From Diplolepis rosae (lineage: Eukaryota; Arthropoda; Insecta; Hymenoptera; Diplolepididae): a DNA stretch of 64,000 bases. Made by a program: the position numbers and the translations under genes. Shown in pieces: positions 1-10,123 of the stretch (positions are counted from its first letter, which is position 1; each line of letters begins with the position of its first letter). The stretch lies in NCBI GenBank assembly GCA_030998225.1, contig JAPYXD010000553.1:3968001-4032000 (forward strand). Reading direction: 5' to 3'. The notes under the pieces were generated by a model. That model worked only from the letters and a program-made list of their open reading frames with translations, had not been told where the DNA came from and searched no databases.

Positions 1-95
1 GTGCCTCCGGCGCGTAAACTCGTTTTTTTCGCTACAGTTAAGAGTAGCGCAATGTTGTGTATTGCGCTACAGAGGAATGTAATGTAAAAATTGAA
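1..95 (+). repeat. Dispersed repeat, second copy near 53,480
   Basis: The first ~95 bases match 53,482-53,575 in the same orientation, including the 'attgcgcta' stretch and the following 'gaggaatg(t/a)aatg' run. In the second copy this sequence lies inside an inverted-repeat element, so this is probably the edge of a related element entering the window from the left. Its other end is outside the window. Confidence 0.6.
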
Positions 96-739
96 AATAA
101 TTTTTGTGTGGTTGATTTTTTAAAAACCACTATCTTTTTGATCTTAATCATATACGAATCATTTACTTCATCTTCTTGAAGAAGAGCTTTCTTTATCAGC
201 GTTGCTACCTCTTTCAATCGATTAGAATGAATACTAAAAAAAGGGCAAACTTGCACGTACTACTGTACTTTTTGAAAATAACGCCAATTATGAGGGCGTA
301 AAGTCGTACATTTTGTCTGGATCGTCTGCGAATTTAGCCTTTATGACGAGAGAGGCCAAATCATTCCGAACGCTGTTATTAAAATTTTTCTTCTTGTATT
401 GTTCCAAAACAATTTTACCACCACAACTTTTTTGTAAAAATTCCTTAATATAATGAAAAAAAAATTGAATAAATTCATAAAAAATCATAAAAAACATGAA
501 ATCATAAGTCTCTACATTTAAAATTTTGAACAAGAAAATTTCTCATATTTTTTAGAAATATATTAATAGTATGAGATACAAGGCATTTTTGCAGCAGGAG
601 GTTCTGGATCCTGCACAACAGTCTCCGATTTTTCGTCTACAACGATCGTTGGTTGATCTTTAGAATTGGTATCGGCTGCTTCAATAACCTCCACTACAAT
701 CGTCTCTTGATTTTGATTACTCGATTCGAGTAAATTCAT
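38..739 (-). pseudogene. Coding-like remnants of an unrecognised gene
   Basis: Three blocks on the minus strand read like protein. At 739-563 a 58-residue acidic peptide starts MNLLESSNQNQETIVVEVIE and ends at a stop. At about 470-290 is a charged stretch with IKEFLQKSCGGKIVLEQYKK. At about 225-95 is a lysine-rich stretch with FSIHSNRLKEVATLIKKALL. The last two lie in different frames and could be joined by a short AG-ending intron near 230-265, or one may be frameshifted. Composition is more protein-like than the flanks. I recognise no domain. It could be the N-terminal part of a TE accessory protein. Confidence 0.3.
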
Positions 740-1666
740 TTCCTATTTTTAGTAACACAAAAGTGTGTATGATATCCAATTACGACATATTAATACATTG
801 TAACTTAATAACGTTATTTTTCTTTCAATTTAAAATACACAGTACGTAATACAACAAAAACTTTCCATGAAAAAAATTATATACATTTCTTCAGACATTC
901 TCACCATTTTATTCATCTCCTGAAGAGTTTTGAATTTTTTTCTAAATTTGTTTAAATGGCCTAATTTACTGAAAAGGCTTTCAATTTGGGTATCAGTTAG
1001 CGAAAGAAAACTATCCTAGTCAAATTCATGTTCTATGAAAAAAAGAACTAATTGATAAAATTCTTGAATAGGTAAAAAAATTGTGAGATATTACGTATAT
1101 TATTTTTCAGATCTCCCAAGGCTACTGTAATAAATTTTACCTATGAATTCCCATTAAAAGGGCGCAGCCGGATAAGCATGGCTTGGATTTGATTCATATG
1201 TGGTGTATAAGTTTGTACTATTATAAAACTAATTTACCTCAAGTAATAACTTTAGAAAAAAATTTTACAAAAGTTATAAGCATATTTTGTAATATAAAAA
1301 ATTTAATTTTCTCAAAATTGACTGAACCGATTTTCATGCCTCAAATACATATTGTAGATATATTCGCTGCGGACATGTCCTTGAACCGATAGCGGATATG
1401 ACTGCTAGCGCTCGGAGCGGCAGAAATCGGTATTTTTCGTTAGATAGGAATGTAAATAATACAGAGTCATATTAATGAAAAATATTTTTATAAATATACA
1501 CATGTAAATAAAAGAAGCGTATACTTAATATTTAAAAGTTCGTTTTTCGACATAAATGTTGAAAAAGCCATACGGTAATTATAACTTTTAAAATGCATAT
1601 AAATATCAATTCCTTGAACCGGTGTAAACATAACCTTAATATGATTATTTAAATTGACAGCTCATT
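740..1666. other. AT-rich stretch without a recognisable gene
   Basis: No coding frame, inverted repeat or known element is evident. A 69-codon frame at 1183-1392 lacks recognisable content and is probably chance. The stretch may hold regulatory or exon sequence for the SWIM-YqaJ relic that follows, but nothing shows this directly. Confidence 0.4.
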
Positions 1667-2574
1667 ATGAATATTATAATAAGAACTGGATTTGATTCAA
1701 TAAAGCACGGGATTGAGTTTCATAATGAGACTATTAAAAAAGGAAAGGCTTTATCTATAATTTACGTTATTAGAGTAGAGGAAATCCGAATAAACGGTAT
1801 TAGTGAAAGAATACAAACCAGTGTCATACGTCAGACTTCTGTGAATTCTCCACGTTATTCAGTTAAATTAGAGGTTTATATTGTTAGAAATTAGAAAATT
1901 CATAAAATCCCTAATTGTATAAATAACTATAATATTGTTTTAATATAAAGATTCGGGAGTATATCATTTCTCAAAATAGTGATAGGGCAAATGGTAATTT
2001 AAAAAAAAAATTTGTTTATAGCTTGACCCAGAGCGGAATGTAACTTCAGTTTCATGCACATGCGTATCCCAAGCAGGAAGCAAATGCAAACATGTGTTTG
2101 CATTAATTCATTTTGTTAATACAGACAGAAGTATCAGCAAAAGGAGTCTAGAGCAAGAGTGGGGTAAGCCCTCCGATAGTCAAATTGCAAAAGATTTGTA
2201 TGCGAAGGGTTTAGCAGTTGCTGATTTAAAAAATAAGAAAGAACCTGTAAAAGAATTAAATATTTTTCCCTACAATTTAACTTGAGCAGACCTTGCCTAT
2301 TTTCGATAAGACTGCAAACAAGTTTAACGTTCCATACTTAAAAAGAATAAACGATGTAGACCAACTTAATCCTACACATAAATATTACACGCAGTGTCAA
2401 ATTCAAATGTATGTGACGGGACTATCATCTTGCGACTTCTATGTTTGGTCACCACGTGGAAGTTTTTGTATTATTGTTGAGAGAAATGAACAATTTTTAG
2501 AGAACATAATTTCAATTTTGGAAACTTTTTATTTGAAATATTTTTTAAGAAAACTCTACCATAAAAAGAAGTAA
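1667..2574 (+). pseudogene. SWIM zinc finger-YqaJ-like gene relic, spliced and internally deleted
   Basis: Exon 1 (1667-1873) encodes residues leading into a SWIM domain. An intron with GT at 1874 and AG at 2020-2021 joins it in frame to exon 2, which carries CTC-x8-CKH at about 2060-2095, the CxC...CxH zinc ligands of SWIM domains. Exon 2 runs to a stop at 2283-2285. From 2293, in another frame, a 93-residue piece containing THKYYTQCQIQMYVTG resembles the C-terminal half of YqaJ-type exonucleases. The N-terminal catalytic half of YqaJ is missing, so an internal deletion plus frameshift has inactivated the gene. SWIM-YqaJ genes are common in insect and cnidarian genomes, and YqaJ nucleases are known passengers of some DNA transposons (ISL2EU type). 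Linking this relic to any element here is inference. Confidence 0.6.
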
Positions 2575-2599
2575 ACATTTTGATTTTAAGTTTGTCAAA

Positions 2600-3700
2600 G
2601 AAACTTATGCCTATATAATATGTTCAATTTAGAAAAGAAAACTCGAATCAAATTAGAGAGGTTTTGGTATTAAACAAATATCCGTTAACCTTTATTAATA
2701 TTCTTATTAAAGAAAGAATCAATAAAATTTACAGTAGTTGGATAAAAGACAAAAGAAAGGAAAAATGGTTAGAGAATTATAATAAAAATTATAAAAATCT
2801 TACACTTCCTTACATCCAAGGGCTTTCTGAAAGAATCAAATGTGCTTTAAAAGCATTTAAGATAAATGTTTTTTTCAAAAATTGCCATAAATTGGGAGAT
2901 CTTTATATCAATAAAAAAGGCAGTGAAAAAATTGAAAATTTATCTAGCGTACATGGAGAAAAAATCTAACTATTATAGTAGGCTGCGCTCTTTCTATTAA
3001 AGCATCGAAATTAATGTGCGAAATTGGTATTCTACCAATTCTACCAGTATTGGAATAACTCGTGCATTTTTAGCATGAAATGTCTTATACTATAAAAGAA
3101 ACAAGCGCATGCCATTATTGCTAGTGTCATATGCTGTCAGAGCAATGTTCTCGCATAACTACGGTTGTAAGAAACTCATCCTATTTCAGTATGAGTTCTC
3201 TTACAACCGAGAGAACACGTGAAGTGCTACATTCGAAAGTAGGCGTGACCTAATATCTCCGTTGTAAGAGAACTCATACTAAAATAGGATGGGTTTCTTG
3301 CAATCATAGTAAGGCGAAGTTCGAACTATTTTCGCAAGGCACAACTGCTCTAAAAGCATGAAACTTAGTACTTTTTTTAGCATGAAGGGATACCTGCTTA
3401 AAATGTATAATTTTTTCACCAGGATAGCAAGAACGAAACCTGCTACAGAAGCATGACTAGTGTTCTTACTATTATAGTCAGATTTTTTTCTCTGTGTAGT
3501 TTACCTCATAAAATGTAAATGCTGCGAAAAAATCTACATAGGAAAAACTGGTGAAAGATTAAAAACGAGAATAGCTGAACAAAAGAGAGCTTACGATATA
3601 GACATGCTGTTATAAAACATAGCCGCGGTGATATGGTACGCGTAACATTGGTCCGCGAACGATGAAACATGGAAAGAGACGATAGAAAAATAGTGACCGG
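2600..3700 (+). mobile_element. Penelope-like retroelement, 3' fragment
   Basis: Reading at 2664-2969 gives YIQGLSERIKCALKAFKI and a following KLGDLYINKK, matching the linker after the reverse transcriptase of Penelope-like elements. From about 3498, VYLIKCKCCEKIYIGKT, then GERLKTRIAEQKRAY, is the start of a GIY-YIG endonuclease domain with its cysteine pair and Y-I-G core. The two parts are separated by an insertion at 2980-3467 flanked by an 11-bp repeat. Reverse transcriptase proper is absent, and a stop follows soon after the GIY-YIG core (about 3615), so this is a 5'-truncated dead copy. Confidence 0.65.
2980..3467. repeat. 488-bp insertion with 11-bp target duplication in Penelope
   Basis: The direct repeat ACTATTATAGT occurs at 2969-2979 and 3468-3478 and brackets an insert that splits the Penelope GIY-YIG region. 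Inside, about 3160-3210 and 3258-3305 form an inverted pair (GTTGTAAGA...TCTTACAAC core) able to fold as a hairpin. No coding capacity is seen. Class is unknown; 11 bp fits a retroposed element or an unusual DNA element. Confidence 0.6.
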
Positions 3701-3901
3701 TGCTATGTTACAAAAATATTAAGATTGTAGCAACTCCTTCAGTAGAAGATTGGAACGATTCCAATGTTACATTACCGCTACTTCCAATATCTTTTGCTCC
3801 TCTTCCACGCATGCGCGTTTTCTCTCTCGTAGAGAAACAACTGACAAACGTTAGGTGTTAATCAGTGTTTTATATACTAAGAAAAAATAAATAATTTGAA
3901 A

Positions 3902-4335
3902 AACATACGAACTGTGCCCGAAAAGTATCCGACCTGCGTTCATATCTCCGCGTTGGTGTTATTCTTCGTCATCCGGACCATGGCATTTTTCGAAGTAGTC
4001 CCCATTTGATTGAACCACACGCTCCCAGCGGTGCTTCCACATCTTAAAGCAGTCCTCGAACGCAGATTTTGGAATGGCCTTCAGCTTGCGCGTCGCATTA
4101 CTCGTCTCGTCTCGATGTCGTCAAACCGCTTTCTTTTGAGCGCCATTTTCAATTTTGGGAACATCCAAAAGTCGCAGAGAGTTATGTCGGGACTGTATGG
4201 AGGCTGGCGAAGCTGTACAATCTTGTGTTTCGCCAAAAATTGCTGCACAAGGTTCGATGAATGCGCTGGGGCGTTATCGTGGGGAAAAAAGCCAGCCACA
4301 GCACACACGCGAGTCATTCCTATAATATTTTTCAA
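3902..4335 (-). pseudogene. Mariner transposase C-terminal fragment
   Basis: The minus strand encodes HDNAPAH, then PPYSPDITLCDFWMFPKLK, the hallmark second-D and third-D region of mariner (DD34D) transposases. A frameshift near 4,095 interrupts the frame; past it the usual C-terminus (KWHRWERV-type, GDYFE) continues to a stop near 3,960. The outer end near 3,905-3,935 carries a mariner-like terminus (cccgaaaagtatccgacc). The N-terminal two thirds is missing at 4,335, where an unrelated repeat begins, so the copy is truncated and frameshifted. It does not join to the N-terminal mariner piece at 59.5 kb. Confidence 0.85.
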
Positions 4336-4348
4336 AATTTCCCAAATT

Positions 4349-4520
4349 AGTACTGCTCCAGTATGGAGTCCAAATTCTGGCTAGAAGCCGACTTAGGGAT
4401 TTATGCCGAGCGTTGGCGCGGTACTGGTTTAGTACTGCCCCATTATGGAGCCCAAATGCTGGCTAGAAGCCAACTTCAGAGTTGTGCCGAGCATTGGCGC
4501 AGTACTGGTTTAGTACTGCC
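4349..4520. repeat. Tandem repeat, 2.1 units of about 82 bp
   Basis: AGTACTGC(T/C)CCA begins units at 4349, 4431 and 4512, giving periods of 82 and 81 bp. Units carry GGCTAGAAGCC and GCGC(A/G)GTACTGG. The CAGTACTG/GGCGC vocabulary is the same as in the CCCAGGCGG-terminal element at 32.3-34.2 kb, so this is probably a detached subterminal array of that family. Confidence 0.7.
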
Positions 4521-4998
4521 CCAGAACAGATACAGATTAATTAATTTATCTCACAATAATTATTAGTTCAATATATTTGACTAATTAATTATAGTGATAT
4601 CATTTTTACTAATGTTTCTGTAACGTTTTATACTAACAATTACTTAAATTTAACTAAAAATCATTCAGTTTTGAGTAATTTGGATTTAAAGAGTGTAATT
4701 TAAGAATTAAATTAATTTATTATCAAAATATTGGAAATATACAAAGTTCATTTTGAGCTGTTTGTGCGTTTGAAAACCAACGTCTTTAAGACGTTCCTTA
4801 GTGCCTGCTATTTAACCGTAGAAAGCTTCAACTTGGTATCATCATTTCGTGTTGACATAAGCATGGCGATAAAGACTCAAAATTATTATAAAATTCATAT
4901 TGTAAAATTATGTTTTACAGACAAATTTTTTGACAAGTATTTTTATTTTGTTGCAAAATGAATTTTTTATAACGCTGTCACCTAAAATCGTTTTCTTA
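4521..4998. other. AT-rich, nothing recognised
   Basis: About 480 bp of AT-rich sequence. A 76-codon frame at 4731-4961 has no recognisable features. No repeat partner was found elsewhere in the window. Confidence 0.4.
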
Positions 4999-5129
4999 CA
5001 CGGAGAAGATAGTTGTAGTAATTTTACTGAACTTCGATCAAATTTGGGACATATGGACAATTTAGAAGTTATTTAGTATTACTGTAATTATTTGTGGTAT
5101 ATTAAATGTTCAAGAATGAATCAAAGTTA

Positions 5130-6184
5130 CACTGAGAGGAATCGGCTTTGGTTCCCGTGCACATAGCACATAAATTTTTTGTACAGTAGTTGCCTTGACC
5201 AAAAAAGTTGAGAGAAGCTACTACTTTTATAGTTATCATGACAGCAATTTGGACTTTTTTGTGTATTCGGTTGTTGTGACCAAAGTTGATGATTAGAATG
5301 AGCTTTATACGTACCCCAACGGTTAGTACACGTACATTTTCTTTATGTGTACTGCCAAGCTCCTTTGGTTACTATAACCGCAGCGTTCGCTGTTGCGCTA
5401 GACAAATCAAGTATAACTTTCATTTTTACAACGAGGTAAGCCTGTCGTGACAACTATTAAATCTTGTAATAGTCACACAATTTAACTTGCACTGCACTGG
5501 AGATGAGTACTATAGTTACTTCCAAAAAGATATGCAGCCTAAGTTGAATCCTGCCAATTCTCGTTCTCGATTCCTGGACTATATTTCACCATGCCAAGCA
5601 TTATCAGGTAAATAATTCTATTATAAATATAGTTTGACAATTATTTCTAAATGATAAACGATTTTGTTCGGGGACAATGCAATGCGTTCCAATGTTGCTG
5701 TTTCGTCGTATTTTGTGAAAACTATAATCAGTCAAAAAAAGTTTATGGTGATGAAAAAAGTGACAATTTTTTAACTTAATCGACGAAAGTTATCATAAAT
5801 ATCATTATACCGGATTATTTTTCTAGATCTTTATGGTGAAACTTTATTTTTTCTAGTTAAATTGAATTTGTATTTTGATAACTAAGAGAACCATACCTAT
5901 AACCTCAAAAATAATTTTGGCTGGGTATTTACTGTCCGTAGACTTAGTCATTTTAACTAAACTCTATGCGCGGCTTTACGATGGACCTTGGTTCCTATAA
6001 CCGCAGCGCTATGGTATTTCAAGTACCAGAATCGTGGTCTCAGTAACGTTCCTTGCAGTTGGAGTAAACACTTTTCCAATGTATGACAGCCACTACCGTG
6101 ATTGTCATGAGAACTTTAACATTTTTGTAAAGACGATTTTAACAAAAAAACTTTGGTCAGTGAAACCTAAAATTTCTCTCTGTG
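5130..6184. mobile_element. CACTGAGAGGAAT-terminal non-autonomous element
   Basis: The left end is CACTGAGAGGAAT and the right end, read inversely, is CACAGAGAGAAAT. Both are flanked by TA (5128-5129 and 6185-6186). Subterminal regions hold repeated, oppositely oriented motifs around (C/G)TTTGGT and TGACCAAAG, and TATAACCGCAGCG occurs twice in the same orientation (about 5,380 and 5,997). CACT(A/G) termini with subterminal repeat arrays and 2-3 bp duplications are typical of the CMC (EnSpm/CACTA) superfamily. No coding sequence. Confidence 0.55.
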
Positions 6185-6623
6185 TAAGTTTCACATAATC
6201 TGGTTATATAGATTCTGTAAGTTTAATAAATTCTTGATTCATAATTTTTTCTTAATTCATTTATAATTTTTATTTAATTTATAATTTATAAATTATTTAG
6301 ATTTCACATACATTTCTTAGGCACAATAATAATTTGGAATTCGCAATTGTAAAATCCATATTTTGAAAATATACAACACAGAAAATAAAAGAACTTTGTT
6401 TTAAATGTTTTTACACAAGATACTTTTTGATAATAATGCAATTTTTTAATATACATTAAAAAATTTAGTTGTATCAAACTTCATACGTATTTATAATAAA
6501 AATGTATACTAAATATAATTTAATAATTATATTATATATATCAATAATCGTAGTTATAATAATTGATTAATTATATTAATTTTTTAATCAGTATGTTGAT
6601 CTTTTTACATCCGAGAATATTAA

Positions 6624-7592
6624 AAATTCAAGTGTAGTACACATCAAATGTGTTTGAAAGAATAAACGAAGCTTTCGGACCAAGTCATTTTATTTTAAAG
6701 AACAGTTCCAACGATTCGAGAACACAATGTATCTTCTCATCAGGGAATAAAAGCTCTTATTACATTACCACATTAGTATTAAATTTTTTAATCTGTAATA
6801 ATAAATTGTTTTTTAGCGAGTGTAACAGATAAAATATTATAAAAGTATTATTATAAAAAGTATGTACCTTGAAAATTGTAAGAGTAGAATATAAACCATA
6901 ATAATTTACAAACATTGTAAGAAAAAACAAAGTGTGAAATTCTGTTTGGAAGCAAGTGCACACGGCTCTGTTCCCGACTTAACTGAATTTTAAAATTGTC
7001 ATTTACTTATTATTATAATATTACAGGAGCGTATCGTCGAAGTTTATAACTATGGAGTCATTAAGAAGTCAAATTTGTTTAAAACTAGATAAAATTCAGG
7101 AACAACATAAGATAAGATGAGATTTTTTAGCTTTTTTTATAAAAATTAAAATTAAATTCTTACATTCATTTATAAATTAAGTAAGAAACGGAAACCAACA
7201 CATAAGTAGGTGGAAAAAACAAAAAATTGGATTTTATTCAACTTTTATAAAAGGAATTCCAAAATAGCATTATAAGATTAGTTAAAATGTTCCAAATCTG
7301 AGACTTTGTTTAGACTATTATTTTTTTCTTTTTTTATGAAAACCATTTCTGCGAAAGCTCTTTTTTGAAAGTTTTTTTCTTGATAGACAATTTTGAAATC
7401 ATTCCACAAAATTTTATGTGATAAATTATCATTTTCATTTTCAAGAATGTGTTTGGAAATAACATTGTGATATTTTGGGTTGAGTTTTATGTTATTTTTA
7501 TGCTCCTCTCTACGAATATGTAAAGGTCTTGGTCCGAAAGCGTCGTTTATTCTTTCAAACACATTTGATGTGTACTACACTTGAATTTTTTA
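6624..7592. mobile_element. Nested element with ~62-bp inverted ends
   Basis: Positions 6626-6688 and 7530-7593 are near-perfect inverted copies (AAATTCAAGTGTAGTACACA on). The arms lie within the body of the CACGGAG-type element. Because the arms are mirror images, both outer reading frames give the same peptide (FERIN(E/D)AFGP), which is a by-product of the inverted repeat rather than evidence of a gene. Interior AT-rich, no domain. Confidence 0.6.
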
Positions 7593-8018
7593 AAATATTT
7601 TATGAATAATTTAGGCAAAAGTTGATTAATTTTTACTTGAGTGAGGCTCAAGAACTCTAGTCACGACACTGGTCCACAAGCTCTGAATAACTCTTGCAGT
7701 CACTATATAAGAAAGTTCCAAATTTCATGTCTCAGGATTGTAAGCGAGCGTGTGCGTGATTCGATGAAAGCGTATCGTCCTATATATATATAAGTTTTAG
7801 TTTATTAGGTTTATATTTGTCAATTTGTATATTTAAGTGTATTTGTGATAGAAAATATGATTGGCTCGAGGTAAGAATTTTTTTGTTATTTAAGAGAACC
7901 ATCACAACGTTTTACTCAACTCCTTACTACTTCCTATGTAACGCTTATTGTTATTCAATTTGAGTGAACTAGGTATTTATCAAATTGATTTTACTCGACT
8001 AAGATTTAATAGATGCCA

Positions 8019-8130
8019 AAGTCTGTTTGTCAGTCTGTCTGTAGTAGTAGTAATAACTCTCGATAGAATTAAGCTTTAGCATACTTTATCAGAACCGAAA
8101 AAGTAAGGATATAGTATATTATGTCTAGTT
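8019..8130. repeat. Degenerate GACA/GTCT repeat block
   Basis: GTCTGTTTGTCAGTCTGTCTG and the following ~70 bp are the reverse complement of the block around 42,170-42,320, where the tetranucleotide array is longer. It marks the truncated end of the element to its left. Confidence 0.55.
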
Positions 8131-8254
8131 TGGGGTACTGATTCCTCCAAATTGGCGGAGCTGTTCGATCAAACAGAGGTCGCGCAGCTCTCCATGTGTT
8201 TAGCGCATCAGTTCTACGTATTGGGCGAGCGGATCCACCAAACTTTTCTCCATG

Positions 8255-8945
8255 CAGTTTCCAACGTTGTATCAATGCTATGGTAACCAACATATTTTGA
8301 ACGCTGGCTGTCAACATTTCTAAAATACTGGTTATATAATTTTATTATTAAATCTATATTTTACGGTTAAAGACATTTTTTAAAGAAGACTAGACTCTAA
8401 GAAACATACTATTGACTCACAAACGATTCCCTTCACTATTAAAGCATTTTCTATTCAAAAATGTCATGAGAGGAAATCCTTTAGCAGTTGAACGATTATC
8501 GTTTCAAATACTAACCTTTTACTGTCAAAGTTTTTCCTTTGGTCTTGAAATGAAATCATTTCTCGTACCAAAAAAAAAATAATTTCGAGGATAAAAGAAA
8601 ACAAATTGTATGATATAACCTATCTAATATAAATATTAGAAATGTACACAAGCCCGACTTTGGCAAATGCCAATATTAAAACGGTTATCATCAATACTAC
8701 AATAACAGTAAAACGATTCTGTTGATAGACAAAAGAAATCTGCTTGATTTCAATGGATGCATTCTGAAAGGAACCTAACTTCATTATCAATAGACTTTTT
8801 TTAGAGTGTACCAGTGTCGAATCAACTTTGTACAAACACTGGTATTTTATGGTGTTAATTATCAGAGTCATTTAGACACTGGGTGGACCTTGTACATTTA
8901 CTGTCGGAAAATTACTTTTTCCACAGTCGAAAGAAGGTTGGACTC
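8255..8945 (-). mobile_element. CCCAAGC-family element, partial copy
   Basis: Nearly the whole stretch aligns in reverse to 34,230-34,880 of the intact element at 32,042-34,976, and about 8,640-8,830 aligns directly to 17,515-17,700. It includes an 'actctaaaaaaagt'-type block and ends in the fccgac/cagtcg motifs of the family. It preserves the sequence GTACAAGGTCCACC (reverse strand, about 8,885-8,900) without the insertion found at 32,339. Terminal CCCAAG ends are not recognisable here. Confidence 0.6.
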
Positions 8946-9405
8946 ATTTTTGGTCCTTGTTGCCAAAGCAAAAAGGGGAATATATCATGACCAAACCTTG
9001 TATACTTAATATTTTTGGGTCTCTTCTTTCGATTTATGAAGTCAAAATTACATTACCGTGCACTGAAAAACCAATATAGCGGATTTTATAGAAAAAAAAA
9101 GTAGCGAAAATTTGAAATTTTTGTTTTTTTATTCTTTTTTTCCAAATGGATAAAGCATATTGATCTATTTCAAACTATGCACAAAGGTGGACAAAATAGT
9201 TGTACTTTATGAAAACAAATTTTTGATCCAGCTCCTTATGTTTTATCTTTTCCAAAATGGCGTACAACTATGGAAATTTGGAAAAATACCCTTTTTTTGT
9301 GACATTTCTAAGATAATTGGATTATTATTATTATTATAAATATGGCTGGGACCCCGAAGGGCCCCTGATGCTTGGGTAATCCCGTTGCATCACCAACTAA
9401 AAACC

Positions 9406-9789
9406 TCATGCGTGACCCCACAGCCCGTGCCAAAGGGCAAGGACCTGGGCCACGTTTTTGGTCTGAATCACGGCTACGTCTATGGAGACGCAGCCCGCGA
9501 GAGACTGTCGTTTGTCCCCAATTGCTGGACAATGGCAGAGTATATGGGTGGAAGTTTCATTGTCTTCCCCACATAGTCGACAAAGTGGACTTTTAGCAAG
9601 CCCTATATTGTATCTATGGTAGGCGAGGTTGCCGTGACCAATAAGCACTTCTGTTATGGTCTTTACGTCGGTTCTACTGAGTCTGCGCAGATCTGCAGCT
9701 CGTTTGGGGTTTAGATATTCCCCCATGAGGGCTTTGGCTTGTTTGCATGCCGTTGCCTTGTACCACTCTTCCTGGTGTTTCTTGGCCAG
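9406..9789 (-). pseudogene. LINE ORF2 C-terminus, severed by insertion
   Basis: This reading resumes the LINE ORF2 frame after the insertion at 9802-10,123. It contains YHRYNIGLAKSPLCRLCGE followed by ETSTHILCHCP, the C-terminal cysteine/histidine motif (CxxC...HxxxxC) conserved in I, R1, Jockey and LOA group LINEs. The 12-bp duplication at the break rejoins to the IKKW codons of the main ORF. It ends at a stop at about 9406. Confidence 0.75.
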
Positions 9790-9801
9790 CCACTTTTTAA
9801 T

Positions 9802-10123
9802 ATTTAAAGAATTTGAAAATCTTTCTGTGGAAAAAATGACGCTTTCGACTGCGCTGGGATTCGAGCCCAGGTCTTTCGATTGCCGGTCGACGGTCCGAAA
9901 GACCTGGGCTCGAATCCCAGCGCAGTCGAAAGCGTCATTTTTTCCACTGAAAGATTTTCAAATTCTTTAAATATTGAATTTATTTGCATTATTTGCGATA
10001 TAAGAGTTTGAAATTGTCTACGAGGACACCTGTCGACAACGTATCCTATCTGATACGCGACTAGTGATCCTCCGATAATGTAGGCAGTGACAAAAATTTC
10101 AAACTCAACTAATTAATTTGAAA
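9802..10123. mobile_element. 322-bp palindromic tRNA-like insertion (SINE-like)
   Basis: The insert sits between two copies of CCACTTTTTAAT (9790-9801 and 10,124-10,135). Its left half is a near-perfect hairpin, 9802-9881 against 9896-9977. Each arm carries GGGATTCGAGCCCAGG, which resembles a tRNA T-arm (pol III B box). The remaining ~145 bp (GTCTACGAGGACACCTGTCG and flanks) recurs in reverse at 47,818-47,996. A 12-bp duplication suggests retroposition; head-to-head tRNA-like arms are unusual for a SINE. It breaks the LINE ORF2, so it is younger than the LINE. Confidence 0.65.

Larger units (their letters stand above)
4999..8018 (+). mobile_element. CACGGAG-terminal non-autonomous element, copy A
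   Basis: The left end TACACGGAGAA (4997 on) and the next ~130 bp match the left end of the intact relative at 40,856. The inner parts (about 6300-6620 and 7595-8018) match 42,480-42,790 and 42,780-43,385 of that copy. The right terminus is lost: homology stops at about 8018, at a GACA-rich repeat. It is interrupted by elements at 5130-6184 and 6624-7592. No protein of its own is encoded. Confidence 0.65.

Noticed and set aside
6650..7562. Two frames on opposite strands both encoding FERIN(E/D)AFGP, suggesting a conserved peptide
   Set aside because: They lie in the two arms of one inverted repeat, so identical peptides are expected without coding function.
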